A DNA stretch of 64,000 nucleotides from DASRWT01 sp963748485 (lineage in GTDB: Bacteria; Methylomirabilota; Methylomirabilia; Rokubacteriales; CSP1-6), in assembly GCA_963748485.1 (NCBI GenBank), contig CAVVJF010000011.1:558001-622000 (forward strand), written 5' to 3'. Under the pieces are notes generated by a model. The model ran no database searches and was not told the DNA's origin. It worked only from the letters and a program-made list of their open reading frames with translations. Made by a program: the position numbers and the translations under genes. Shown one piece after another: positions 30,330-38,179 of the stretch. Every line of letters starts with the position of its first letter. Within the stretch, counting starts at the first letter, position 1.

Positions 30330-31762
30330 GGCTCGCGCGTGGCCAGCACCCACGTGTCCTTGCTGCCGCCGCCCTGGGACGAGTTGACGACGTAGGAGCC
30401 CGGCCGCAGCGCGACACGGGTGAGGCCGCCCGGCAGCACGCGGATGCGATCCCCGTAGAGCATGAACGGGCGGAGGTCGATGCGCCGCGGCTCGAAGCGG
30501 CCCTCCACGTGGGTCGGGTGCGAGGAGAGGTCCACGAGCGGCTGCGCGATGTAGTTGCCGGGGTTCTTCCGGACCTGGCCGAGATAGGCCTCGATCTCCT
30601 TCTTCGCGGCGAAGGGGCCCATCAGCATCCCGTAGCCGCCCGCGTCGCCGGTGGTCTTGATCACGAGGGTGTCGGCGTGCTCGGTGATGTGGCGGAGGTC
30701 GTCCTTCCGGAAGCCGAGATAGGTCGGGACCTGAGGCAGGAGAGGCTCCTCATCGAGGTAGTACTTGATGAGGGCGGGCATGAAGGCGTAGACGCTCTTG
30801 TCGTCCGCCACGCCCGCGCCGGGCGCATTGGCGAGCACGACGTTGCCGTCGCGGTAGACGTTGAGCAGGCCGGGCACGCCCAGCAGGCTGTCGCGACGGA
30901 AGGTGAGGGGATCGAGGAACTCGTCGTCGACTCGCCTGTAGATGACGTCGACCTGGCGCTTGCCGTGGGTGCGGCGCATGAAGACCCGGTTGCCCTCGAC
31001 GAGGAGGTCGCGGCCCTCCACGAGGGTCACGCCCATCTCGCGGGCGAGGAACGAGTGCTCGAAGTAGGCCGAGTTGTGGATGCCGGGGGATAGCACCACC
31101 GTGACCGGGCTCTCGCTCGCCCGCGGCGCGGCGTGGAGGAGGGTGTCGAGGAGCAGGCTCGGGTAGTCGTTGATGGGGCGCACGGGGTACGAGGCGAAGA
31201 ACTCCGGGAAGACCCGGTTGAGGAGGGTGCGGTTCTCGAGCACGTAGGACACGCCGCTCGGCACCCGGCAATTGTCCTCGAGGACCAGGTAGCGGCCCTC
31301 GCCGTCGCGGATGATGTCGGTGCCCACCACGTGAGTGAAGATCTTCCGCGGCGGCACCACGCCGCGCAGCTCGCGCTTGTACTCTCGCCGGGACAGCACC
31401 AGCTCGGCGGGGATCACCTTGTCGCGCAGGCACTTCTGCTCCTGGTAGATGTCGAGCAGGAACAGATTGAGGGCGGTGATGCGCTGGACGAGGCCGTCCT
31501 GAAGCTGCTTCCACTCGCCGGCGGGAATGATGCGGGGCACGAAATCGAAGGGGAAGATGCGCTCGAGCCCCTCCTTCTCGCCGTGGATGGTGAAGGTGAT
31601 GCCCTGGTTGATGAGGGCGAGCCGCTGCAGCCGCTCGCGCCGCGCGACGTCCTCGAGGGTGAACGACTCGAGGATGGACAGGAGCGCGGCGTAGTGGGCC
31701 CGCGGTGCGCTTCCGCGCGCGAACACCTCGTCGAAGCCCGCTTTGGAGGCAATCCACTTCAT
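30326..31762 (-). CDS. Circularly permuted type 2 ATP-grasp amidoligase
   Basis: A 478-residue protein of the DUF404/DUF407 CP-ATP-grasp family, predicted to join amino acids or peptides by ATP-dependent amide bonds. Landmarks: INQGITFTIHGEKEGLERIFPFD, DGLVQRITALNLFLLDIY, VGTDIIRDGEGRYLVLEDNCRVPSG (ATP/Mg site), VLSPGIHNSAYFEH, VFMRRTHGKRQVDVIYRRVDD, VIKTTGDAGGYGML and the Mg-binding Asn in YVVNSSQGGGSKDTWVL. It is first in the cassette ATP-grasp, alpha-E, transglutaminase, amidohydrolase. The Anbu-type proteasome gene sometimes found with these is not adjacent. Confidence 0.93.
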   Translation of the reverse strand: MKWIASKAGFDEVFARGSAPRAHYAALLSILESFTLEDVARRERLQRLALINQGITFTIHGEKEGLERIFPFDFVPRIIPAGEWKQLQDGLVQRITALNLFLLDIYQEQKCLRDKVIPAELVLSRREYKRELRGVVPPRKIFTHVVGTDIIRDGEGRYLVLEDNCRVPSGVSYVLENRTLLNRVFPEFFASYPVRPINDYPSLLLDTLLHAAPRASESPVTVVLSPGIHNSAYFEHSFLAREMGVTLVEGRDLLVEGNRVFMRRTHGKRQVDVIYRRVDDEFLDPLTFRRDSLLGVPGLLNVYRDGNVVLANAPGAGVADDKSVYAFMPALIKYYLDEEPLLPQVPTYLGFRKDDLRHITEHADTLVIKTTGDAGGYGMLMGPFAAKKEIEAYLGQVRKNPGNYIAQPLVDLSSHPTHVEGRFEPRRIDLRPFMLYGDRIRVLPGGLTRVALRPGSYVVNSSQGGGSKDTWVLATREP

Positions 31763-31794
31763 CGCGAGTTGTGTGATGGTATGCTGGCGCCCGG

Positions 31795-32322
31795 ATGAGC
31801 GTCAACGAGTCGCTGCGTCAGCTCACCCCGGACGGCGTCCGCTTCTGTCCCCTCTGCGGCGGCGCTCTCGCCCGCCGGCCGCTTCCTCCCGAGGGCAAGA
31901 TCGAGCCGGTGTGCACGCGGTGCGAGTTCGTCTTCTACCTGAACCACAAGGTGGTCGCGGGCACCATCCCGGAAGCGGACGGGCAGATCCTCCTGACCCG
32001 GCGGTCCATCAATCCCGCCCGCGGCAAGTGGACGTTCCCGGGCGGCTTCGTGGACTGGGGCGAGCCGGTGGAGGCGGCGGCGGTGCGCGAGACGTGGGAG
32101 GAGACGGGCCTGCGCGTGGCGCTGCGCGGCCTCGTGGGCGTCTACTCGTACCCCAGCTCTCCCATCGTGATCGTCGTGTACCAGGCCGCCGTCACCGGCG
32201 GCACCCTCGCCACCTGTTCCGAGAACGACTGCGTGGAGTGGGTGGCGCCGGCGAAGATCCCCTGGGACGAGCTCGCGTTCCCGTCCACCGAGGAAGCCTT
32301 GAGAGACTTCCTCGGTCGCTAG
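31795..32322 (+). CDS. Nudix hydrolase with N-terminal zinc ribbon
   Basis: A 175-residue protein. The zinc ribbon is CPLCGG (residues 18-23) plus CTRC, then a NADH-pyrophosphatase-like Nudix domain with an intact box: GGFVDWGEPVEAAAVRETW followed by EETGL. It hydrolyses a nucleoside diphosphate linked to another moiety, possibly NAD(H) or ADP-ribose-like compounds; the substrate is unproven. TATGCT at 31780-31785 lies 9 nt before the ATG with no ribosome site, suggesting a very short leader. It is divergent from the ATP-grasp gene. Confidence 0.9.
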   Translation: MSVNESLRQLTPDGVRFCPLCGGALARRPLPPEGKIEPVCTRCEFVFYLNHKVVAGTIPEADGQILLTRRSINPARGKWTFPGGFVDWGEPVEAAAVRETWEETGLRVALRGLVGVYSYPSSPIVIVVYQAAVTGGTLATCSENDCVEWVAPAKIPWDELAFPSTEEALRDFLGR

Positions 32323-32345
32323 CTCACCGCCTGCTCATCCATCGC

Positions 32346-32798
32346 CTAGCCGTCCTCGCGGGACAGCAAGGAGCCGGTGGCGCGGCCAGTGATGACCTTC
32401 TCACCCTTCTGATTCTCGGCCCACAGCTCGACGTCCACCTGGCCCGCCCCGCGGCCGGGCTCCTTGGCGGGACGCTTGGCCACGATCTTGCCCCGGCAGG
32501 TGATGACGTCGCCGAGCCGGACCAGCCCTGCGAAGCGCACCCCGATCTTCGCCACGGTGCCCGCGCCCAGCCAGTCCGTCACCGACTGGGTGACGAAGCC
32601 CATCGAGAGCATGCCGTGCCCGAACACGTCGCCCATGCCGGCGGCCTTGGCGAAGGCGGCATCCTGGTGGATGGGGTTGAAGTCGCCGGAGGCCCCCGCG
32701 TAGCGGGTGAGCTGGATCTGTTCGATGGGGCCCTTCACCAGCGGCGGCATCTCGCCGCCGATCTCCACGTCCTCGAAGTAGACCTTGGCGTATTTCAT
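32346..32798 (-). CDS. MaoC-family dehydratase, subunit with catalytic motif
   Basis: A 150-residue hot-dog protein with the hydratase-2 motif YAGASGDFNPIHQDAAFAKAAGMGDVFGHGM (Asp and His catalytic pair). It usually works with an N-terminal-half partner as a two-gene version of (R)-specific enoyl-CoA hydratase or 3-hydroxyacyl-thioester dehydratase. That partner is encoded 7 nt upstream. Pathway unassigned: fatty acid, polyketide or carboxylic acid breakdown are all possible. Confidence 0.9.
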   Translation of the reverse strand: MKYAKVYFEDVEIGGEMPPLVKGPIEQIQLTRYAGASGDFNPIHQDAAFAKAAGMGDVFGHGMLSMGFVTQSVTDWLGAGTVAKIGVRFAGLVRLGDVITCRGKIVAKRPAKEPGRGAGQVDVELWAENQKGEKVITGRATGSLLSREDG

Positions 32799-32805
32799 GG
32801 CGTCC

Positions 32806-33261
32806 TCACAGGCGGATCACGGTGATGCCGCGGACCTTGGCGACCACGTCGTTGTCGGCGTCGGTGACGGTCGTCTCCCGGACCACGAAGGCCATGGGGC
32901 CGGAGCGGCCAGACTTCTCGTAGATGTCGGTGATCTTGCCGCGGCAGAGGAGGGTGTCGCCGGGGCGAATCGGTTTCATGTGCTCGAATTCCTGCTCGCC
33001 GTGGAGGATGCGCGAGATGTCGGTGCCGAGGTCTTTCAGGAATGAAGCGGTGTCGTTTCGCTCATCCCGAAACGTGATGGCGAAGGTGGGCGGCGCGATG
33101 ATGTCGCCCCACGGGGAGGCGCGTCCCACCTGGTCGTCGAGGTAGAAGGGGTTGAGGTCGCCGATGGCGCGGGCGAAGTCCTTGATCTTGGCCCGTTCCA
33201 CGTGGACGACGTAGGGCACGTACTCCTTGCCCTTGATGCTCGTGTTGATCTGGATGGGCAT
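32806..33261 (-). CDS. FAS1-like/MaoC N-terminal-half dehydratase partner
   Basis: A 151-residue MaoC_dehydrat_N-type protein: FARAIGDLNPFYLDDQVGRASPWGDIIAPPTFAITF, then HGEQEFEHMKPIRPGDTLLCRGKITDIYEKSGR. The catalytic His is absent, as expected for the non-catalytic half that binds the acyl chain. ATG 33261 with AAGGAG upstream. It forms a two-gene heteromeric dehydratase with the downstream MaoC gene. Confidence 0.88.
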   Translation of the reverse strand: MPIQINTSIKGKEYVPYVVHVERAKIKDFARAIGDLNPFYLDDQVGRASPWGDIIAPPTFAITFRDERNDTASFLKDLGTDISRILHGEQEFEHMKPIRPGDTLLCRGKITDIYEKSGRSGPMAFVVRETTVTDADNDVVAKVRGITVIRL

Positions 33262-33603
33262 CGGGATCTCCTTAGCCGGTGGGCCGGGCCTTCTGCATCG
33301 CGCGTTCGAGGAAGCGCGCCAGGTTGCCGATGATGAACCGCTCGTGGCGCCCCTCCGCGATCTTCTCATGGTGCCTACGCTGCGGCCCTCCGGGGGACTG
33401 GCCGGGGGCGAGGGACGCGGTCATGGGCCCCTGTTCTACCGCGATCTGTCGCTCATGGTCAACGGACCGGCCACCGCAGCATCGGCAGTCCGAAGAGCAC
33501 GGGCCGACCTTCGATGACGCGGAGGAAAGTCCGCTCGCTCATCCGGCGTTCGCATGCGGGAATTCCTCCGCGCGGCGCTGAAGAGCGCGGCTAGTATACT
33601 CTG
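33262..33603. other. 342-bp region without a convincing gene
   Basis: On the minus strand two short frames look coding in composition. One ends at 33272 and reads HERFIIGNLARFLERAMQKA near its end (50 codons from an ATG at 33424, ending 10 nt before the dehydratase start). The other spans 33542-33459 (27 codons, MSERTFLRVIEGRPVLFGLP...). Neither has a recognised family or good start. They could be remnants of a degraded gene or a real small protein. TATACT at 33595-33600 is a likely -10 for the MFS gene. Confidence 0.4.
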
Positions 33604-34815
33604 GTGTCCGTCGCCCTCGCCGCGCTTGGCGCGCTCGTCGTGTCGCTCGACTCCTCCGTGAACATCGCCTTTCCCGCGATGGCGTCGGCCTTCGGGGTAG
33701 GGCCGGTGGCAATCCGCTGGGTCATCGTGTCCTATGTCCTCACCTACGCGCTCACCTCGTTCGCCGCGGGCCTTCTCGCGGATCGCCTGGGGCCGACGCC
33801 GGTGTTCGTGGTGGGCCTGGGCGTGTCCGCCGCCGCCTTCTTCACCTATCTCGCGGTGGACTCGTTCGGCGCGCTGCTCGCCACCCGCGTGCTCCAGGGC
33901 GTGGGCGGCGGTCTGGTCTACGGCACCGCGCCCGCGCTGGTCACCCTGTCGCTCCCGCGCGAGCGTCACGGCCGCGGCCTCGGCCGCCTCGCGCTCGGGC
34001 TCGGCGTGGGGCTCACCGTGGGTCCCCTGATCGGCGGGGCGCTCGTCGAGCGCTTCGGCTGGCGCGCGGTGTTCGTCTATCGCGCGCCGCTGGCGACGGC
34101 GCTGGGTCTGGCCGCCGCCCTGGGCTTGCCCGCCGGCCGGCGCGTGGGCGCGTGGCGGCTGCCGCCGCGGGCGGAGTGGCTGCGCGCCTCCGTGCTGAGC
34201 GCGCTCGGCCTCGCCGCGCTCGCCAACTGGGCGCAGTTCGCGGTGTGGCTGCTCGTGCCCTTCTATCTCGTGGAGGTCCTCGGCCTGGCGCCCGCCCTCG
34301 GCGGGCTCTTCTTCATGCTCACGCCGCTGGGCACCGCCGCGCTGGCGCCGCTGGCGGGGCGGCTGACGGACCGCGTGGGCCCGCGGGCGCCCATGACGCT
34401 GGGCCTCGCGCTGGAAGCGGCCGGTCTCTTCGCCATCAGCGGCTTCCGCGGCGATACCGCGTGGGCCCTGGTGGGCGCGGGCCTCGGCCTGGTGGGGGCG
34501 GGGCTCGGGCTCTTCCAGGTGCCGAACCTCGCCCGCATCATGGCATCGTTTCCGCCGGCGCGTCAGGGCGCGGCCGGTGGGCTCGCCTTCATGAGCCGCA
34601 CGCTCGGTGTGGTGGGCGGCGTGCAGGCGACCGGGGCCGTCTTCGGCGCCCTCGAGCGGTCGCGGGGCTGGATGGATGCCTTCGCGGTGGCTTTCTTGGT
34701 CGCGGGGGCGGTCTGCGCGGCGGCCGCGCTCATCGCGGCGGCGGCGCCCGCTGCGCGGGGGTATCATGGCGGAGCCGGGGACGATCCCGGCGCCACAAGG
34801 GAGGACATTCGATGA
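33604..34815 (+). CDS. MFS transporter, DHA2-like
   Basis: A 403-residue major facilitator protein with about 12 membrane helices. N-terminal SLDSSVNIAFPAMASAFG is the drug-efflux-type helix 1 motif. LLADRLGPTPVFVVGL is motif A, LQGVGGGLVYGTAPALVTL motif B, and GLTVGPLIGGALVERFGWRAVF motif C, which marks antiporters of the DHA group. It is probably a proton-driven exporter; the substrate is unknown. The start is GTG 33604, since an in-frame TAG lies 12 nt upstream and helix 1 begins at once. This places the start only 3 nt after a TATACT box. The stop overlaps the TPR gene (ATGA). Confidence 0.88.
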   Translation: MSVALAALGALVVSLDSSVNIAFPAMASAFGVGPVAIRWVIVSYVLTYALTSFAAGLLADRLGPTPVFVVGLGVSAAAFFTYLAVDSFGALLATRVLQGVGGGLVYGTAPALVTLSLPRERHGRGLGRLALGLGVGLTVGPLIGGALVERFGWRAVFVYRAPLATALGLAAALGLPAGRRVGAWRLPPRAEWLRASVLSALGLAALANWAQFAVWLLVPFYLVEVLGLAPALGGLFFMLTPLGTAALAPLAGRLTDRVGPRAPMTLGLALEAAGLFAISGFRGDTAWALVGAGLGLVGAGLGLFQVPNLARIMASFPPARQGAAGGLAFMSRTLGVVGGVQATGAVFGALERSRGWMDAFAVAFLVAGAVCAAAALIAAAAPAARGYHGGAGDDPGATREDIR

Positions 34816-35264
34816 AGGTGCTGGCCGCGCTGATCCTCGCCGCCGCCCTCGCCGTGCCCATCGAGGCGACGGCCAACGAGTCCGTCTCTCCGCGCCCGTC
34901 CGCGACGGTCACCACCCCGGCGGAGGACGAATACGCCAAGGGGATGCGGGCCAAGCGAGCCAAGGAGTGGTCGGTGGCCGGCGCGTCCTTCCGCAAGGCG
35001 GTGGACCTCAAGCCGGACTACGCGGAGGCGTGGAACGAGCTGGGCTATGCCTACCGCCACTTGGGGAACTATCCCGAATCGGTCAAGGCCTATGACGAGG
35101 CGCTGCGCCTCAAGCCGCGTTTTCCCGAAGCCCTCGAGTACCTGGGCGAGGCCTACGTGAAGATGGGACGTCTCGACGACGCCCGGAAGGTCCTGGAGCG
35201 CCTGAAGCCCCTGCACAAGGGCATGGCGAAAGAGCTCGAGGACGAGATCGCGAAGGCGAAGTAG
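34812..35264 (+). CDS. Exported TPR protein
   Basis: A 150-residue protein with a signal peptide (MKVLAALILAAALAVPIEATA) and about three TPR units (AGASFRKAVDLKPDYAEAWNE onward, PESVKAYDEALRLKP, DDARKVLERLKPL). Likely a periplasmic protein-interaction scaffold. Ribosome site GGGAGG precedes the ATG. It is coupled to the MFS transporter by ATGA and converges tightly with the phosphorylase gene (stops abut). Confidence 0.85.
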   Translation: MKVLAALILAAALAVPIEATANESVSPRPSATVTTPAEDEYAKGMRAKRAKEWSVAGASFRKAVDLKPDYAEAWNELGYAYRHLGNYPESVKAYDEALRLKPRFPEALEYLGEAYVKMGRLDDARKVLERLKPLHKGMAKELEDEIAKAK

Positions 35265-36845
35265 TCAGGCCGTGTAGAGCCGGGCGAAGTACTCGCGCAC
35301 CATCCGGTCGGAGGAGAACTTCTCCACGCCCATGGTGATGGCGGCGCGCATCATGCGCGTCCACCGCGCGGGATCGGCCCAGGCGGGCAGCACCTCGTCC
35401 TCCAGCGTGTCGTAGAGCGCGGCGAGGTCGCGCGCGTCCGGGTCGGGCGGCTCCGTCCCGTCCCCGATGGGCCAGCCGGTCACGCCGGGCACGCAGCCCT
35501 CCGGCCACCAGCCGTCGAGCACCGAGAGGTTGAGCCCCCCGTTCATCGCCGCCTTCATGCCAGACGTGCCCGACGCTTCCAGCGGCCGCCGCGGGTTATT
35601 GAGCCACACGTCGCAGCCCCGCGTGAGCAGGCGACCCAGCCCCATGTCGTAGTTCTCGAGAAAGACGATGGACTCGGGCCACTGCCGGATGGTTTCCACG
35701 AGGAGCGCGATCACCGCCTTGCCCTCGCCATCGGCGGGGTGCGCCTTTCCCGCGAACAGCAGCTGGACCCGGTGATCCTTGAGGAGGGGGGCGAGCCGCG
35801 CCGGATCGCGCAGAAGGAGGTCCGGCCGCTTGTAGGTGGCGGCGCGCCGGGCGAAGCCGATGGTGAGCGCCTCGGGATCCAGGCGCGTGCCGGTGCGGCG
35901 CTCCACCTCGGCGAGCAGCTCGTCCTTCAGCTCGCGGCGGGTGGCGCGGAGGGCGCCGTCGCTCGCGAGGGCGGCGGGCACGCGCGGATCTTGCCAGGTG
36001 CCCGCGTGGACGCCGTTGGTGATGGCGACGATGGGCGCGGCGCCCTCCACGCCCGCCCACATCGCGCGCGCGGTCTCCCCGTGGAGCTGCGCCACCGCGT
36101 TCGCGCGGTGGGCGAGGCGCAGCCCCGCCACCGTCATGTTGAACGGCTCGCCGCCGATGGCGGCGAGCTCCCCGGGCAGCAGGTCGCAGTCGGCACCGAG
36201 CCGGCGAAGGTCGGCGAGCGCGTGCGTCTCGTTGCCCGCGGGCACGGGCGTGTGCGTGGTGAACACGATGGAGGAGCGAACGGCATGCCGCGCCGCCTCG
36301 AACTCCACACCCGCCTCCATGCGGTCGGCGATGAGCTCGAGGCCCGCGAAGACGGCGTGCCCTTCGTTGAAGTGGTAGAGCTCCACCGGTTGATGCATGG
36401 CCTGCAGCGCGCGCACCCCTCCGATCCCCAGCAGCATCTCCTGCGCGATGCGGCAGTCTGGGCGCGTGTCGTAGAGGCGGCGGGTGATCCAGAGGTCGCG
36501 CGGGTCGGTGGGCTCGAGGAGGAAAAGGGGCGCGATCTGATATCGGCCCACGCGCCACACGCGACACTCGACCTCACGCCGCGCGACGCGAACGCGGACG
36601 CGCGTGCCGGTGTCGGTGAGGAAGTCGGGCCGGTGCTCGTGCCACTTGTCGACCGGGTAGCCGTCGGCGCCGATGCGCTGCGCGGTATAGCCCTCGGCCC
36701 AGCGGAGCCCGACGCCCACCACGGGCAGGCCGAGATCGCCCGCGGACTTCATGAAGTCGCCGGCGAGGACCCCGAGGCCGCCCGCGTACGAGGGAAACTC
36801 CTCGTGCAGTCCATACTCCATGGAGAAATAGGCGACGAGCGGCAT
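35265..36845 (-). CDS. Alpha-glucan (glycogen) phosphorylase, short form
   Basis: A 526-residue glucan phosphorylase of the alpha-glucan family, releasing glucose-1-phosphate. Blocks: YFSMEYGLHEEFPSYAGGLGVLAGD at the very start, HFNEGHAVF, ITNGVHAGTW, FARRAATYKRPDLLL and the PLP site EASGTSGMKAAMNGGLNLS with the Schiff-base Lys. The DUF3417-type N-terminal domain present in longer homologues is missing; the protein begins directly at the catalytic core, so this is the compact version rather than a truncation. A TACACT box lies upstream. Unlinked here to other glycogen genes. Confidence 0.92.
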   Translation of the reverse strand: MPLVAYFSMEYGLHEEFPSYAGGLGVLAGDFMKSAGDLGLPVVGVGLRWAEGYTAQRIGADGYPVDKWHEHRPDFLTDTGTRVRVRVARREVECRVWRVGRYQIAPLFLLEPTDPRDLWITRRLYDTRPDCRIAQEMLLGIGGVRALQAMHQPVELYHFNEGHAVFAGLELIADRMEAGVEFEAARHAVRSSIVFTTHTPVPAGNETHALADLRRLGADCDLLPGELAAIGGEPFNMTVAGLRLAHRANAVAQLHGETARAMWAGVEGAAPIVAITNGVHAGTWQDPRVPAALASDGALRATRRELKDELLAEVERRTGTRLDPEALTIGFARRAATYKRPDLLLRDPARLAPLLKDHRVQLLFAGKAHPADGEGKAVIALLVETIRQWPESIVFLENYDMGLGRLLTRGCDVWLNNPRRPLEASGTSGMKAAMNGGLNLSVLDGWWPEGCVPGVTGWPIGDGTEPPDPDARDLAALYDTLEDEVLPAWADPARWTRMMRAAITMGVEKFSSDRMVREYFARLYTA

Positions 36846-36884
36846 CGGGTCCGGTCTCCTTCCCAGTGTACCCCGTGCGCGCGC

Positions 36885-38159
36885 CTAGTCGCGGCCGCGC
36901 CAAGGCCCCGTGATGAGGCGGGCGCCCCGCTGCCACGTGAGATAGGCCCATGCCCATTGAACGAGCACGAGGAATCGGTTGCGGAACCCGATGAGATACA
37001 CGATATGGACGCCGAGCCAGGCGAGCCACGCGGGCAGGCCCGAGAGGTGGAGACGGCCGATGACGGCCACCGCGGCGGCGCGGCCGATGGTGGCCATGCT
37101 GCCGCGGTCGCGATAGCGGAAGGGCAGCGTCGGCTCGCCGCGCAGCCGGCGCCAGGCATTGTCGGCGGCGGCGCGACCCTGCTGCATCGCCACCGGCGCC
37201 AGTCCGGGCAGCACCCCGCCGCCTGGGAGGGGAAACGCGGCGAGGTCCCCCGCCACGAAGATCTCGGGATGCTCAGGCACGGACAGATCCGGCTGCACCG
37301 TGACCCGCCCGGCCCGGTCCGTGGGTACGCCCAGCGAGCGGCCGAGGGCGGCGCCCGCCACGCCCGCCGCCCACACTACCGCGCGCGAGCGGATCTGCTC
37401 GCCGCCGACCCACACCGCGTCGGGCGTGATGCGCGTGACCTGCGCGCCCGTGTGGACCTCAACCCCGAGCCGGGCGAGGCTCCGCGCCGCCGCGGCTGCG
37501 AGATCGGCGGGGAAGCTCGCGAGGAGCCGGGGCCCGGCTTCGATGAGGATCACCCGCGCGTGCGTCGGATCGATGGCGCGGAAGTCCCGGGCGATGGTGT
37601 AGCGCGCGATCTCCGCGAAGGCGCCGGCCAGCTCCACGCCGGTGGGCCCGCCCCCCACGACCACGAAGGTGAGCAGCGCGGCGCGCTCGGCGCCGTCCTC
37701 CGCGCGCTCCGCCGCCTCGAACGCGAGGAGAAGCCGTCGCCGGATCTCCAGCGCGTCCTCCAGCGTTTTGAGCCCGGGTGCGAGGGCCTCCCAGTCGTCG
37801 TGGCCGAAGTACGAGTGGCGTGCGCCGGCGGCCACGATGAGCGCGTCGTAGGGAAGGGCGCCGCCCGCGTCGAGGATCACGCGCCGGCCCGCCGGCTCCA
37901 CCGCCTGCGCCTCGGCGAGGAGCACGCGCACGCGCGGCGCGTCTCGCAGAATGGAGCGGAGCGGCATCGCGATGTCGGCCGGCGAGAGGACGGCGCTCGC
38001 CACCTGATAGAGAAGCGGCTGGAAGAGGTGATGGTTGCGCCGATCCACCAGCGTGACGCGCACGCGGCGGCGGGCGAGCCGGCGCGCGGCGTTGAGGCCG
38101 GCGAAGCCGCCGCCAACGATCACGACGTGCGGCGCCCCCGCGTCGACCATCGCTCGCAT
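36885..38159 (-). CDS. Type II NADH dehydrogenase-like FAD oxidoreductase
   Basis: A 424-residue two-dinucleotide-binding flavoprotein: VVIVGGGFAGLNAARRL (FAD), VVVGGGPTGVELAGAFAE (NADH), IFVAGDLAAFPL (FAD ribityl Asp) and a C-terminal amphipathic region (WLGVHIVYLIGFRNRFLVLVQWAWAYL) that anchors NDH-2 to the membrane. It transfers electrons from NADH to quinone without pumping protons. ATG 38159 is preferred: minus-strand TAGTAT sits 8 nt upstream, overlapping the promoter of the divergent gene. There is no Shine-Dalgarno. Confidence 0.9.
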   Translation of the reverse strand: MRAMVDAGAPHVVIVGGGFAGLNAARRLARRRVRVTLVDRRNHHLFQPLLYQVASAVLSPADIAMPLRSILRDAPRVRVLLAEAQAVEPAGRRVILDAGGALPYDALIVAAGARHSYFGHDDWEALAPGLKTLEDALEIRRRLLLAFEAAERAEDGAERAALLTFVVVGGGPTGVELAGAFAEIARYTIARDFRAIDPTHARVILIEAGPRLLASFPADLAAAAARSLARLGVEVHTGAQVTRITPDAVWVGGEQIRSRAVVWAAGVAGAALGRSLGVPTDRAGRVTVQPDLSVPEHPEIFVAGDLAAFPLPGGGVLPGLAPVAMQQGRAAADNAWRRLRGEPTLPFRYRDRGSMATIGRAAAVAVIGRLHLSGLPAWLAWLGVHIVYLIGFRNRFLVLVQWAWAYLTWQRGARLITGPWRGRD

Positions 38160-38166
38160 CTTCGGG

Positions 38167-38173
38167 TATACTA
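38167..38173. promoter_or_regulatory. Overlapping divergent -10 boxes
   Basis: Plus strand TATACT (38167-38172) is 7 nt before ATG 38180; minus strand TAGTAT (38173-38168) is 8 nt before ATG 38159. A TCGACC element 18 bp upstream of the plus-strand box is a possible -35. The semi-symmetric box can serve both genes, each without a ribosome-binding site. Confidence 0.55.
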
Positions 38174-38179
38174 CCGCCC

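Noticed and set aside
33459..33542. Third in-frame UGA considered as selenocysteine (frame beginning MSERTF)
   Set aside because: No redox motif around the UGA, a second UGA two codons later, and no family match.
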